From NCBI GenBank assembly GCA_002095305.1, contig MIEI01000024.1:1-55904 (forward strand): 55,904 nucleotides of DNA, given 5' to 3'. Below the pieces are notes generated by a model, which searched no databases, was not told where the DNA came from, and saw nothing but the letters and a program-made list of their open reading frames with translations. Position numbers and translations under genes: made by a program. Source of the stretch: Pantoea brenneri (GTDB taxonomy: Bacteria > Pseudomonadota > Gammaproteobacteria > Enterobacterales > Enterobacteriaceae). Within the stretch, counting starts at the first letter, position 1. Each line of letters starts with the position of its first letter. Below, piece by piece: positions 17,427 to 30,225 of this stretch.

Positions 17427-19523
17427 ATGCCCCGATCCCTTCCGATCGAACGTTACCGCAACATCGGCATCTCCGCGCACATCGATGCCGGTAAAACCAC
17501 CACCACCGAGCGCATTCTGTTTTATACCGGAATGAGCCACAAGCTGGGGGAAGTGCACGATGGCGCTGCAACAACCGACTGGATGGCGCAGGAGCAGGAG
17601 CGCGGCATAACCATCACCTCTGCCGCGGTCAGTTGCTTCTGGCCGGGCATGGATAAGCGCTTTGAGCCGCACCGCATCAATATTATCGACACCCCGGGCC
17701 ACGTTGATTTCACCATCGAGGTCGAGCGCTCAATGCGGGTGCTGGACGGCGCGGTAATGGTGTATGACGCAGTGGGCGGCGTACAGCCGCAGTCGGAGAC
17801 GGTGTGGCGGCAGGCAAATAAATATCATGTGCCGCGGCTGGCGTTCGTCAACAAAATGGATCGGCAGGGCGCCGATTTTTTCCGCGTGGTCACCATGATG
17901 CAGTCACGGCTGAAAGCCAATCCGGTGCCGATTGTGATTCCCATCGGTCGCGAAGAGCATTTCGTCGGGGTGATCGATCTGATCCGCATGCAGGCCATCT
18001 ACTGGGATGAAGAGAGCCAGGGGATGACCTTCAGCTATGGTGAAATTCCGTCTGATCAGCTGGCCGAAGCGCAGAGCTGGCGTGAAAAAATGGTCGCGGC
18101 GGCGGCGGAAGCCAATGAAACCCTGACCGAAGCCTGGCTGGAGCAGGGCGATCTCAGCGAGCAGCAGGTGATTGCCGGTTTACGCCAGCGCACGCTGCTC
18201 AACCAGATCCAGCCGATGCTGTGCGGCAGTGCGTTTAAAAATAAAGGGGTACAGCGGATGCTGGATGCGGTGATCGAACTGATGCCGTCACCGGCCGATG
18301 TGCCAGCGATCAGCGGCGTGGATGAGGCCGGAAACCACGCCGAACGGCACGCTGATGATGACGAACCGTTCTCGGCGCTGGCGTTTAAGCTGATGAGCGA
18401 TCCCTTTGTCGGGCAGCTGACCTTTGTACGGGTCTACTCGGGCGTGTTGCGCAAGGGCGACAGCGTCTTTAACGCGGTCAAAGGCAAGAAGGAGCGCATT
18501 GGCCGTATCGTGCAGATGCACGCCAACGCCCGCCATGAGATCGACGAGATACGCGCCGGGGATATTGCCGCCTGCGTCGGGCTGAAAGAGGCGACGACCG
18601 GCGAAACCCTGTGCGATCCGCACGCCATTATTACTCTGGAGCGGATGGAGTTTCCTGAACCGGTGATTTCGCTGTCGATAGAACCGAAGACCAAAGCGGA
18701 CCAGGAGAAGATGGGGCTGGCGTTACAGCGGCTGGCGGCAGAAGATCCGTCGTTCCGGCTGCACACCGACGAGGAGTCAGGCCAGTCGATTATCTCCGGT
18801 ATGGGCGAACTGCATCTGGAGATTATCGTCGATCGTCTGAAACGTGAATTTGGCGTAGAGGCCAATATCGGGCGGCCGCAGGTTACCTACCGTGAGACGC
18901 TGCGCAAGGCGGTGCAGGATGTTGAAGGCAAGTTTGTGCGCCAGTCGGGCGGCAAAGGGCAGTACGGCCATGTGGTGCTGAGCCTGCAACCGGGTGCGGC
19001 GGGCAGCGGGTTTGTCTTTGAGGATGCCACCAAAGGCGGGGTGGTGCCGCGCGAATATATCCCGTCAGTGGAGAAAGGGGTCCGCGAAGCGCTGAACAGC
19101 GGCGTGCTGGCGGGCTATCCGATTGTCGATATCAAAGCGACCCTGACGTTTGGCTCCTATCATGAGGTCGATTCCTCGGAGATGGCGTTCCGCATGGCAG
19201 CGATTCTCGGTTTCCGTGCGGCGGCAAAACTGGCCGATCCGGCGATTCTGGAGCCGGTAATGAAAGTGGAAGTGGAGACGCCGGAAGAGTACGCCGGCGG
19301 GATTATGGGCGATCTGTCGTCACGGCGCGGCGCGGTGCAGGGCATGGATGAGCATTTTGGCGGCCGGATTATTCGCGCCGAAGTGCCGTTGTCGGAGATG
19401 TTCGGCTACTCCACCAGCCTGCGTTCGCTGACCCAGGGGCGCGCCACCTACAGCATGGAGTTCAGCCACTACGCGCAGGCACCGCGCAACGTGGCCGATG
19501 AGATCATTGCCGCCCGTAAATAG
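17427..19523 (+). CDS. second elongation factor G (FusA paralogue)
   Basis: A full-length 698-residue translational GTPase that would drive ribosomal translocation. ATG 17427 follows AAGGATACATC. The G1 motif is AHIDAGKTT (17-25), with GITITSAA (switch I), DTPGHVDF (switch II) and [10 protein letters not shown] (G4), then domains II-V including [11 protein letters not shown] and [12 protein letters not shown]. It is clearly diverged from enteric FusA, whose gene lies in the str operon between rpsG and tufA; here there are no ribosomal neighbours. All catalytic motifs are kept, so it should be active. A divergent ArsR regulator suggests conditional expression, for example as a backup or an antibiotic-resistant copy. 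That role is inference. Confidence 0.93.
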   Translation: MPRSLPIERYRNIGISAHIDAGKTTTTERILFYTGMSHKLGEVHDGAATTDWMAQEQERGITITSAAVSCFWPGMDKRFEPHRINIIDTPGHVDFTIEVERSMRVLDGAVMVYDAVGGVQPQSETVWRQANKYHVPRLAFVNKMDRQGADFFRVVTMMQSRLKANPVPIVIPIGREEHFVGVIDLIRMQAIYWDEESQGMTFSYGEIPSDQLAEAQSWREKMVAAAAEANETLTEAWLEQGDLSEQQVIAGLRQRTLLNQIQPMLCGSAFKNKGVQRMLDAVIELMPSPADVPAISGVDEAGNHAERHADDDEPFSALAFKLMSDPFVGQLTFVRVYSGVLRKGDSVFNAVKGKKERIGRIVQMHANARHEIDEIRAGDIAACVGLKEATTGETLCDPHAIITLERMEFPEPVISLSIEPKTKADQEKMGLALQRLAAEDPSFRLHTDEESGQSIISGMGELHLEIIVDRLKREFGVEANIGRPQVTYRETLRKAVQDVEGKFVRQSGGKGQYGHVVLSLQPGAAGSGFVFEDATKGGVVPREYIPSVEKGVREALNSGVLAGYPIVDIKATLTFGSYHEVDSSEMAFRMAAILGFRAAAKLADPAILEPVMKVEVETPEEYAGGIMGDLSSRRGAVQGMDEHFGGRIIRAEVPLSEMFGYSTSLRSLTQGRATYSMEFSHYAQAPRNVADEIIAARK

Positions 19524-19557
19524 GGCGATGCGGCAGGGAAGCCGCCTTTCTTTCAGC

Positions 19558-20330
19558 TCAAAGCCGGGCCACCCATGCGCCGCCGCCTGCTGTTCAAAGC
19601 GGATTATCGTCTGATAATCCTGGCGCTGCAGCGGGCTGAATCCGCTAATCAGGCTGGCCGCACAGACTTCACGCCACGCCGGACTCGTCACCAGTTCGCC
19701 CAGCACCGACTGCAGCGTCTGGCGCTGCTGCGCCGAGGTGGAGGCCGAAGTGATGAGTGGCAACCCAGGCGCAGGCGGTGTTTCGTCGATAATGTGCAAT
19801 CCCTGTAGTTCCTCTGGCGCGTACCGGGCGATCAGGGCCCAGCTGACACAATCAATGGCGGCAATATCCGCCTGATGCTGACGCACCGCCGCCAGTGACT
19901 GACGATGCCCGCCGCTCAGCACCAGTCGTGAAAACAGCACGCCCGACAGGGCCGCCACCAGGCGCAGCGCGTTATAGCCGGAGTGTGAATCGAGGCCGTT
20001 GGCCACCGCCCGACGCGCGTGAAAATCGCTCAGCGTCGCGCCCTTATCCCGCGCCACCAGCCAGCTACGATAATCGGGTCCGCTGCAGCCTGGCGCGCTG
20101 TAGTGAAACGCGCCGACCAGCTGCACCGCAGGCAGTCGCGTCACCAGCGGATAGCCGCAGGTCTGGCTCAGCAGCAGCCGATCATCCTGCCAGTGGGTAA
20201 GCAGATCGTCGGGCCAGACTGGCTGCGCCGCCGTGCCGTGCTGCGCCAGTAACGTTACTATCGCCTGGCTGAGCGCCTCAGTGGCAGGGCGCTCAATGTC
20301 GTACATCGGTAATGCCAGCAGGTCAGTCAT
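19558..20330 (-). CDS. PhnD-like phosphate/phosphonate-type periplasmic binding protein
   Basis: From ATG 20330 (GAGG upstream): MTDLLALPMYDIERPATEAL, LLLSQTCGYPLVTRL, AVANGLDSHSGYNALRLVAA, LVLSGGHRQSLAAVRQHQADIAAID and a helical end. This is the type II periplasmic-binding fold of PhnD/TctC-like proteins. No clear signal peptide is seen, so cytosolic or sensor use is possible. The literal frame runs on to 19320 antisense through the EF-G gene, which is implausible. A TGA at 19558-19560 one frame over gives about 257 residues, so a one-base shift near 19565-19570 is suspected. It overlaps the desaturase stop by 8 bases, so the two are coupled. Confidence 0.65.
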
Positions 20331-21293
20331 GGCGAGCCTCTTCAGAACGCCCCGGATGGGCATTGACCCCGACCGGCCGCGCCCAGAATTGACGCAGCCA
20401 GACCCGGTAGCCCGCCACGCGGAAACCGTGATTGCGCTGGTAATAGCGCTCACGGTCGCGCAGATAAAGGCGACGCAGACCATACCAGGGCACGCCGGCA
20501 GATCGTGATGCACTGAATGGTAGTTCAGATTCAGGAACAGGATCCGCCAGGGCAGCGCCGCCTCATTATTGACCGAACGCGCCAGCGGATCGTCAGCCGC
20601 GCGATGTTCATAAAAGGAGCGCACTTTGGTCAACGCCAGCGCCGGATAGCTGACCGCCAGCAGATACCACAGCGGGGAGAAGCCGCACTGCGCCATGCCG
20701 TAAAACAGCAGCGCCAGCAGGCTCCAGTGCAGCAGCCACATGCCGATGGCGGCCCGCTCACCGTGACGAAACGCCTGCCACATCGCCCTGAAAGTGCCGC
20801 AGATATCCAGCAACGGAGCCAGCAGCAGACGGCCAAAAAAGGTATTACGCAGGTGGATCAGCTGCTGCTGCCACGGCGACAGCTGCGCCCAGCGTGCGGC
20901 GGACAGGTAGTAACTTTCCGGATCGTCATCCGGTTCGGTCAGGGTGTGATTGCGGTGATGGGCCAGATGAGAATCGCGGTAGAGGCCAAACGGAAACCAC
21001 ACCGCCAGCGGCAGGATGCCGAACAGCTGATTGATCCGCGGCCAGCGCGTCGGATGGCCGTGGATCAGCTCATGCTGCAGCGACATATACCAGGCGGTGA
21101 AGCCAGTCAGCAGCAGGGTAGCGGGCAGCCGTCCGAGGATCTGCCAGCCGAGCAGCGTGCCGAACCAGCCGCCATAGACCGCGACGATCAGCAGCCAGGT
21201 GGGCAGTTCAGTGCGCCATAACCAGCTGCGCGAGAGCTGTTGCAGCAGGGCGCGCTACTGCGGATGAAGGTAAGCGGCACGGCTTTTTTGCAT
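20323..21293 (-). pseudogene. membrane fatty acid desaturase, amber stop and frameshift
   Basis: A di-iron desaturase-family membrane protein. Histidine boxes: HELIHGHP, HLAHH, and NYHSVHHDLP near the C-terminus. Read from ATG 21293 (MQKSRAAYLHPQ) the frame meets TAG at 21255-21257 after 12 codons, then is open through LLQQLSRSWLWRTELPTW, membrane helices and the histidine boxes. At about 20496 (CCGGCGTG, one G short of CCGGGCGTG) the frame shifts; the other frame continues VPWYGLRRLYLRDRERYY to TGA 20323-20325. Two independent lesions make a true pseudogene more likely here than in most other broken genes of the window. Coupled to the binding-protein gene downstream. Confidence 0.8.
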
Positions 21294-21503
21294 GATCGAC
21301 CTGGCAGAAGAGGAACAGAGAGCCACAGTGAAATAAACGCTGCGCAAAGACAAAGACGTTATTTTTCTTAGCTATGTCGAAAATCCTGAATATGGCGCTG
21401 AAAGATATTGACTATCAGTGGTGACGACGACGGCGTAACCTTTGCCTATCGAAAACCGCCTTAGCATGTGTGGGCCACTTTTGCCCGCCAGGAGAAGTAA
21501 CAG

Positions 21504-22526
21504 ATGAAAAAGATTGGCTTTTTATCCTTCGGTCACTGGACGCCCTCTTCACAGTCAGCCACCCGTTCGGCGCAGGATGTGTTACTGCAGTCGATTGACC
21601 TGGCGGTTGCAGCCGAAGAGCTGGGCGCAGACGGAGCTTACTTTCGCGTGCACCATTTTGCCCGCCAGCTGAGTTCGCCGTTCCCGCTGCTGGCGGCGGT
21701 CGGTGCCCGTACCAAAAATATTGAAATCGGTACCGGCGTGATCGACATGCGCTATGAAAACCCGCTCTATATGGTGGAAGATGCCGGTTCAGCCGACCTG
21801 ATTTCCAACGGCCGTTTGCAGCTCGGCCTGAGCCGTGGCTCGCCTGAGCAGGTGGTGGATGGCTGGCGCTATTTTGGCTTTGAGCCAAAAGCGGGCGAGA
21901 CCGACGCTGATATGGGGCGTCGTCATACCGAAGAGTTTCTGGAAGTGCTGCGCGGTGAAGGCTTTGCCAAACCGAATCCGCAGCCGATGTTCCCGAATCC
22001 GCCGGGCCTGCTGCGCCTTGAACCGCTGTCTGAAGGGCTGCGTGACCGCATCTGGTGGGGCTCCGGCTCCAACGCCACTGCAGAGTGGGCAGCAAAAATG
22101 GGCATGAACCTGCAAAGTTCGACCCTGAAAGATGATGAAACCGGCGAACCGTTCCACATCCAGCAGGCGAAGCAGATCCGTGCCTACCGTGAAGCGTGGA
22201 AAGCCGCCGGCCATCAGCGAGAGCCACGGGTTTCGGTCAGCCGCAGCATTTTTGCGCTGGTCAATGACATGGACCGCGCCTACTTCGGCCGCAGCGGTAG
22301 CGACCAGGATTCGGTGGGATTCCTCGACGAAAAAACCCGCGCCATCTTTGGCCGCAGCTATGCCGCTGAACCGGAGCAGTTAATTAAGCAACTGGCGCAG
22401 GATGAAGCGATTGCTGAAGCCGATACGCTGCTGCTGACCGTGCCGAACCAGCTTGGGGTGGCGTATAACGCGCATGTGATTGAGGCGATACTGAAGTATG
22501 TCGCGCCGGAACTCGGCTGGCGTTAA
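21504..22526 (+). CDS. LLM-class flavin-dependent monooxygenase
   Basis: A 340-residue bacterial luciferase-like TIM-barrel protein (ATG 21504, AGGAG eight bases upstream). Family marks: MKKIGFLSFGHW, DGAYFRVHHFARQLSSPFPL, IEIGTGVIDMRYENP, GRLQLGLSRGSPEQV and LRDRIWWGSGSNATAEWAAK. Members use FMNH2 supplied by a separate reductase to oxidise organic substrates. There is no reductase neighbour and no catabolic partner, so the substrate is unknown. Intact. Confidence 0.85.
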   Translation: MKKIGFLSFGHWTPSSQSATRSAQDVLLQSIDLAVAAEELGADGAYFRVHHFARQLSSPFPLLAAVGARTKNIEIGTGVIDMRYENPLYMVEDAGSADLISNGRLQLGLSRGSPEQVVDGWRYFGFEPKAGETDADMGRRHTEEFLEVLRGEGFAKPNPQPMFPNPPGLLRLEPLSEGLRDRIWWGSGSNATAEWAAKMGMNLQSSTLKDDETGEPFHIQQAKQIRAYREAWKAAGHQREPRVSVSRSIFALVNDMDRAYFGRSGSDQDSVGFLDEKTRAIFGRSYAAEPEQLIKQLAQDEAIAEADTLLLTVPNQLGVAYNAHVIEAILKYVAPELGWR

Positions 22527-25144
<2,618 letters not shown>

Positions 25145-25170
25145 TGGCTTGCGATTAACCACTGAAAGGC

Positions 25171-25200
25171 AAAAACCCGCTTAGTGATAAGCGGGTTTTT
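25171..25200. terminator. bidirectional rho-independent terminator after katG
   Basis: AAAAACCCGCTTA (25171-25183) pairs perfectly with TAAGCGGGTTTTT (25188-25200) around GTGA. It has T-runs on both strands, so it can serve katG and the convergent catabolic operon. Confidence 0.9.
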
Positions 25201-25250
25201 TATATCAGCGATGACAGCGATGCCGTTGCAGCCGGCTGATCAGGGCGCGC

Positions 25251-26660
25251 TCAGGGTGAAGGGCGGCGCAACGCCAGCGGATCGTCATCCAGCACCAGCG
25301 TATCGCGCAGTTCCCAGCCTTTGAGTTTGCCGGGATTGAGTAATCCATCCGGGTCCAGACACTGTTTAACCGAGACCACCGCCGGTTTGATCTCTCCCTG
25401 TTTGCCTTCTTCAATCTGATAAACATGCGGATTATTGATCCGGACGCCGTTGGCGCGAAAAGCGTTCATGATCTCGTTCAGTCGCGCGTCACTGCTGTAG
25501 CGCACCAGTTGCAGGCCGCTGGCGGTCAGATTGCCGTCAGCGTCACGCAGAAACTCAATGTGCGACATCACCTCATCACCCAGCAGAGCGGCCATGTCGA
25601 TAATCTGCTGGCGATAACAGGCCGGGTTAAACGCGGTCTGTAAATAGGTCAGAGTATTGTCAACTTTCAGCGCGTGCAGGGTAGTGTGGTTCCAGCAATA
25701 TTCCATCAGTGACGCATTCGCATCGCGAGCGGCGCTGGCAGACTGCCGCAGCGCACTCTTTCCGCGATATTTTTCCAGCAGGCCCGCCGCTAACCCGTCA
25801 CTTTCCTGCCCAATCACGCTGATCACCGCATGCTGATCCGCCTGATAATGGCCGCTGAGATGGGTGAAGTAGCCGGGGATCGGCGCGGCGAATAACGCCA
25901 GCTGACGTTTCACCAGTCCTGGTGAGCGGGCGAAGGCATTAGCGTAATCCAGCGCGTCGGTAAAGTCGTCGAACACGTCCAGCCGCTCTATCCAGTCATG
26001 TACCGGTGCCAGCGCCAGTTCAACCTCCAGCACGATACCGTTACTGCCGTAAGCGTGATGCAGCAGCAGCGCCTGCGGTGCCGGAACCTGCAGAATGCGC
26101 GGTTCCGCTTCCACGGTCATCACTTTCACGCTGAGTACGTTTCCGGCGGCGGCCAGCGGGCCATAGTTGATTGAGCCGATGCCGCCAAAGCCGCCACCGT
26201 ACAGCCCGCCCAGCGTGGCAAGGCGATAGGTCGAAGGCATGCAGCGCAGTTCCCAGCCGGTCGGACGGGTCAGGGCTTCAATCTCCGCCAGCCGCATCCC
26301 GGCCTGCGCGCGGACCACGCCAGGGGTGAGTTCACACAGCTGATTAAAGCCGGTCATATCGACCAGAATGCCGCCCGCCAGCGGCACCAGCTGACCATAG
26401 TTACCGGTTGCTCCGCCGCGCAGGATCAGCGGTAGCTGATGGCGGACGCAGGCTTTGACCAGCAGGCTCAGCTCCTCTTCACTGCGCGGTCTGACCACCG
26501 CATCGGCCTGTTTATCTTCCAGTTGCCGTTTCAGTAGCGGGCTGAACCAGTGAAAATCACGTGACAGGCGTTTAACTCTGGCGGCCTGCAAAGTCCAGTC
26601 GAGATCGGGAAGCGCCTGCTGTATCAGGGCAAGCGCGTGCTGACGGTGTTCGCTGTGCAT
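25251..26660 (-). CDS. FAD-binding oxidoreductase (GlcD/VAO family)
   Basis: A 469-residue flavoprotein of the vanillyl-alcohol-oxidase/GlcD family, started at ATG 26660 (AGGA six bases upstream) rather than at 26714. The FAD-binding domain shows ADAVVRPRSEEELSLLVKAC, LILRGGATGNYGQLVPL and STYRLATLGGLYGGGFGGIG. The C-terminal cap ends KQCLDPDGLLNPGKL, the usual closing motif of GlcD-like 2-hydroxy-acid dehydrogenases. It is the last gene of the eight-gene minus-strand arm. A role oxidising a 2-hydroxy acid or an amine/alcohol intermediate is inferred from family only. Confidence 0.85.
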   Translation of the reverse strand: MHSEHRQHALALIQQALPDLDWTLQAARVKRLSRDFHWFSPLLKRQLEDKQADAVVRPRSEEELSLLVKACVRHQLPLILRGGATGNYGQLVPLAGGILVDMTGFNQLCELTPGVVRAQAGMRLAEIEALTRPTGWELRCMPSTYRLATLGGLYGGGFGGIGSINYGPLAAAGNVLSVKVMTVEAEPRILQVPAPQALLLHHAYGSNGIVLEVELALAPVHDWIERLDVFDDFTDALDYANAFARSPGLVKRQLALFAAPIPGYFTHLSGHYQADQHAVISVIGQESDGLAAGLLEKYRGKSALRQSASAARDANASLMEYCWNHTTLHALKVDNTLTYLQTAFNPACYRQQIIDMAALLGDEVMSHIEFLRDADGNLTASGLQLVRYSSDARLNEIMNAFRANGVRINNPHVYQIEEGKQGEIKPAVVSVKQCLDPDGLLNPGKLKGWELRDTLVLDDDPLALRRPSP

Positions 26661-26685
26661 AATTTTCCTGCCTGAAAATAGGGAG

Positions 26686-27501
26686 TTAATGAGACTGAAC
26701 CGCTTCGCTTTCATGCCAGGCGGAGAGGGCGCGACGGGAAATCCACGACATCATGCCAAACAGCGCAATACCGGCGAGGGAGATCAGCAGCAGCGCCGCA
26801 AACATCAGCGGAATGTCCAGCTGATAGCCCGCTTGCAGGATCTGGTAGGCCAGCCCGGTATTATTTCCGCCGGTGCCCGCCACGAACTCGGCAACCACCG
26901 CTCCGATCAGCGACAGCCCGCTGGAAATTCGTAGCGCACCAAAAAAGTAGGGCAGCGCGGACGGAATGCGCAGACGAATCAGCACCTGCAGACGACTGGC
27001 GCGGCTCAGCCTGAAGTAGCTCAGCAGCCCCGGCGAGACGCTGCGTAATCCCTGGGTGGTGTTGGAAATAATCGGGAACACCGCCATCAGCGTTGAACAG
27101 ACCACCAGCGACAGGGTGGTGTCTTTGACCCAGATAATAATCAGCGGCGCGATGGCGACGATCGGCGTCACCTGCAGAAAGACGATGTAGGGAAACAGGG
27201 CGGTTTCGACAAAGCGATTCTGCACCAGCACGAAAGCCACGGCGGCACCGATGATGATCGAGAGTAAAAACGAGATCAGGGTGATTTTCAGGGTGAACAG
27301 CAGCGCCATCATCAGCGAGCCGAAGTGGGTCCACAGGCTTTGCAGCATCACCAGCGGTGACGGCACCAGAAACTGCGGGATATTGAAATAGCTCACCCAT
27401 CCCTGCCACAGCAGCACCACGACCACCGCCACAACGGTGGGATAAAACACTTTACGAAAGCCGGGATTAGCCATCCACGGAGAAGATTTTTGCGTCTGCA
27501 T
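26686..27501 (-). CDS. ABC transporter permease, SsuC/ThiX type
   Basis: A 271-residue inner-membrane permease with about six helices, begun at ATG 27501, four bases after the ATPase stop. The EAA loop for ATPase contact is seen as SRASRLQVLIRLRIPSALPY followed by FFGALRISSGLSLIGAVVAE. This subfamily carries sulfonates, nitrate, taurine or pyrimidine precursors. The partner binding protein in the operon is THI5/NMT1-like, so the cargo is more likely a heterocycle than a sulfonate. Confidence 0.88.
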   Translation of the reverse strand: MQTQKSSPWMANPGFRKVFYPTVVAVVVVLLWQGWVSYFNIPQFLVPSPLVMLQSLWTHFGSLMMALLFTLKITLISFLLSIIIGAAVAFVLVQNRFVETALFPYIVFLQVTPIVAIAPLIIIWVKDTTLSLVVCSTLMAVFPIISNTTQGLRSVSPGLLSYFRLSRASRLQVLIRLRIPSALPYFFGALRISSGLSLIGAVVAEFVAGTGGNNTGLAYQILQAGYQLDIPLMFAALLLISLAGIALFGMMSWISRRALSAWHESEAVQSH

Positions 27502-27505
27502 GGTA

Positions 27506-28333
27506 TTACTCCATTCCCGATTGGCTGGCTTGCAGCAGGCTATCCTGCAGTTGCTTCGCATAACGTGAAAAGGCCGGACTGACGCGGAAATCTTCGCTGC
27601 GCGGGAACGGCTCATTGATGGCGATATCTTCCACCACCCGGCCCGGCCGGGCAGCCATCATGATCACCCGCTGCGACAGAAAAACCGCTTCGTGAATTGA
27701 GTGAGTCACGAACACCACCGTCAGGCCCTGTTCACGCCACAGCCGCAGCAGGTCGCTGTCGAGTTTATTGCGGGTGATTTCGTCGAGCGCGCCAAAGGGT
27801 TCATCCATCAGCAGCAGTTTCGGGCGCGTCACCAGCCCACGGGCAATCGAGACCCGCATCTGCATGCCACCGGAGAGTTCACGCGGCAGGACCCGGGCAA
27901 ATTTACCCAGCCCGACCAGTTCCAGCGCCTCGGCAACGCGGGTATTGGCTTCGGCCCGCGGCACGCCCGCCAGATCCAGCGGCAGACGGACGTTGTTTTG
28001 CACCGTGCTCCAGGGCATCAGCGTCGCTTCCTGGAACACGAAGGAGAGCGGGACCTGGGCGCTTTCCCGGCTGTCACGACGCCATAACACCAGTTTGCCG
28101 TCGCTGGGCTCGGTCAGCCCGGCGACCATTTTCAGCAGGGTGCTTTTGCCACAGCCCGACGGACCGAGCAGGGTGACAAATTCGCCCTGATGAATGGTGA
28201 GATTGACCGGCAGCAGGGCGCGGGTGCCGTTGCTGTAAATCTTCTCTGCCGACAGCACTTCGATCGCCGGCTCTGCCTGCGGCGAGGCTGCGCGAACGTC
28301 GCGCATCACGGTGAGGTTGGGGACAGTATTCAT
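27506..28333 (-). CDS. ABC transporter ATPase, SsuB/TauB type
   Basis: A 275-residue nucleotide-binding subunit. Walker A GPSGCGKSTLLKM, Q-loop FVFQEATLMPW, signature LSGGMQMRVSIARGLV, Walker B LLLMDEPFGALDE and switch histidine FVTHSIHEAVFLS are all intact. Its ATG overlaps the TGA of the binding-protein gene (ATGA at 28330-28333). Together with the permease and binding protein it forms a complete importer. Confidence 0.92.
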   Translation of the reverse strand: MNTVPNLTVMRDVRAASPQAEPAIEVLSAEKIYSNGTRALLPVNLTIHQGEFVTLLGPSGCGKSTLLKMVAGLTEPSDGKLVLWRRDSRESAQVPLSFVFQEATLMPWSTVQNNVRLPLDLAGVPRAEANTRVAEALELVGLGKFARVLPRELSGGMQMRVSIARGLVTRPKLLLMDEPFGALDEITRNKLDSDLLRLWREQGLTVVFVTHSIHEAVFLSQRVIMMAARPGRVVEDIAINEPFPRSEDFRVSPAFSRYAKQLQDSLLQASQSGME

Positions 28334-29313
28334 GGCATAACCTTCGCGTCTTTAATCATATCGAGGGTATAGGTTTGGCCGAACGGCACTTTCTCCGCGT
28401 CGATCAGCTTGTTTTTAACCAGCATGTCCCAGCTCTTTTTCAGCCGCGATTCCGTGATGATGCCGATACCGCCGGTTTGTGCGTCGCCGCCCGTCACCAG
28501 CTGATACTTCTTCATCTGCGCGATACCAAAAGCGATCTGGTCGGCGGTCATCTGCGGGTTATCTCTGGCGATCAATGCATTGCCGGCGGTCGGGTCCTGC
28601 AGATAAGCTTTCCAGCCCTGCATGGAGGCTTTAACGAAGGCGGCTACCGCAGCCGGGCGTTGTTTAACCGTGTCGGCCATGCAGATAATCGAGTTGCCAT
28701 ACGGCGGGTAGCCCCAGTCGCTCAGCATGTAGACGTAAAACGGTTTGCCGCCTTTCTCAATCGAGAACGGTTCAGAGGTGACGTACCCCTGCTGCACCAG
28801 ATTGCGGTCGGCGAGGAAAGGCTGGACGCTGAAGGTGTAGGGACGGATTTTCACCTTCTCCAGTCCGAGTTCGCTTTTTGCCCACGGCCAGAACGAGTTA
28901 TAAGCCTCGGTGGCCAGCAGGAAAGTTTTGTCTTTCAGCTGCTGAGGCTGGTCGACTTTGTCATGGCTGATAAATACCGTCGGTGAATGCTGAAACACCG
29001 TAGCGACCGTGACGGCGTGCACCCCAGCCTCCCAGGTCTCCAGCGCCTGGCCGTTGTCACCCAGCGTACAGTCTGCGCGTCCGGCCGCCATCAGCTGCAT
29101 CACGTTCACCTGTGGCCCGCCCATGTTGATGCTGACATCCAGCCCGGCTTTTTTGTACAGCCCGCTAGCCTGAGCCTGATAAAAGCCACCGTGCTCCGCC
29201 TGCGCGTACCAGTTAGTCAGGAAGGTAAACTTCTCTTCCGCCATGCCGGAAGCAGAGACCCCGGCCAGCATCAGAGCAAGCAGGGAGAAAGTCGATTTAC
29301 GCCAAATTTTCAT
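28330..29313 (-). CDS. THI5/NMT1-like periplasmic binding protein (copy 1)
   Basis: A 327-residue protein with signal peptide (MKIWRKSTFSLLALMLAGVS), started at ATG 29313, eight bases after GGAG. NWYAQAEHGGFYQAQASGLY, DVSINMGGPQVNVMQLMAAG and PYTFSVQPFLADRNLVQQGY belong to the NMT1/THI5-like group that binds thiamine-pyrimidine precursors and related small heterocycles. It is a clear paralogue of the second binding protein at 34352-35341, with matching segments throughout (WYAQAE, GGPQ, PYTF, YPPYG, GNALI). It directly precedes the ATPase and permease genes. Confidence 0.87.
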   Translation of the reverse strand: MKIWRKSTFSLLALMLAGVSASGMAEEKFTFLTNWYAQAEHGGFYQAQASGLYKKAGLDVSINMGGPQVNVMQLMAAGRADCTLGDNGQALETWEAGVHAVTVATVFQHSPTVFISHDKVDQPQQLKDKTFLLATEAYNSFWPWAKSELGLEKVKIRPYTFSVQPFLADRNLVQQGYVTSEPFSIEKGGKPFYVYMLSDWGYPPYGNSIICMADTVKQRPAAVAAFVKASMQGWKAYLQDPTAGNALIARDNPQMTADQIAFGIAQMKKYQLVTGGDAQTGGIGIITESRLKKSWDMLVKNKLIDAEKVPFGQTYTLDMIKDAKVMP

Positions 29314-29326
29314 CGTAACTACTCCA

Positions 29327-30204
29327 CTATTCAGAGGCCAAAGAAGACGGAGGAGTAAAGCCGGTTTGCACAAAACCGCTCCAGTGCTGTTTTCCCCAGG
29401 TGGGTTCGCTGCGCACCGGCCAGCTCATCTGGTGGATTTCGGTGATCGCCTGCGCCCAGCTTGCGGCCAGCGAATCAAGGATTGCGTGACCCTGTTCTGC
29501 GGTGGCACCGGTCGGATCGCCAATCACGCCGCTCGGTCCGAAATCGTAAGAGACCCAGGCGGCAGCCGGGCGACCGGAGGAGAGCGTCGGGCAGGGGAAT
29601 TCCGGCGGATAACTGGCCACCGCCTGGTCGGGGTGGACGCATTCCGGTGCCAGCGCCAGCATCACCGCGGTTTCGCTGTGACCGGCATGCATCGCCATTT
29701 TCTGCTCCCGGGCGCTGAGGAACTGGTTTTCGACGTTCGGCACCCGAAACACGTCGTGCGGGATGATGATCATATCGCCGTGACGCAGACGCATTTCCCG
29801 TGCCGCCATTTGCAGCACCTGCGGCTGTCCGCCGTGACCGTTGATCATCAGCAGCTTGCGGAAGCCAGCGCGGTAAAGCGATTCAGCGATCTCCAGCACG
29901 GTTTGCAGCAGGGTGTCGCCGGTTAAGGTCAGCGTGCCGGGGAAATTCAGATGTTCATCCGATTTGCCGTAGGTGATCGGCGGAATGGCGTAAGCCGGGA
30001 TGGTTTTTGGCAGTCTGGCCAGCGCATGGCCCGCCACGCCGGAGGCGATCACGCTGTCGACCGAACAGGCAGATGCGGACCGTGCTGCTCAATCGCGCCG
30101 GTCGGCAGAACAATCACCGTGTTGGCTTTGTCGGGCAGAGCCGCGATGGCCGTCCAGCTCAGAAAAGGCAGAAAACGCGCTGCAGGAATATAACCGTTAA
30201 TCAT
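29327..30204 (-). pseudogene. creatininase-family amidohydrolase, one-base frameshift
   Basis: From ATG 30204 (GAGG upstream): MINGYIPAARFLPFLSW, then VIVLPTGAIEQHGPHLPV, the family's first metal motif (E and H). The frame then breaks near 30063-30065. SVIASGVAGHAL, NFPGTLTLTGDTLLQTV, LLMINGHGGQPQVLQ and MAMHAGHSETAVMLAL (further metal ligands) follow in another frame to the stop at 29327. One extra T (CCTGTTCGG to CCTGTTTCGG) yields about 292 residues, a normal length. The family hydrolyses amides of cyclic or ureido compounds, including the formamide opened in archaeal flavin synthesis. All metal ligands survive, so a read error is plausible. Confidence 0.85.
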
Positions 30205-30225
30205 GCTGTGCCTCGTAGTCGGAGA

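Noticed and set aside
19320..19557. Extension of the PhnD-like protein frame antisense through the end of the EF-G gene
   Set aside because: The residues after about 19558 do not look like the family and overlap a strongly conserved gene; a one-base shift and a TGA at 19558-19560 explain it better.
21415..22227. A 270-codon minus-strand open frame opposite the LLM monooxygenase
   Set aside because: Shadow frame with low-complexity Ser/Arg/Pro composition; the plus-strand gene has clear motifs and RBS.
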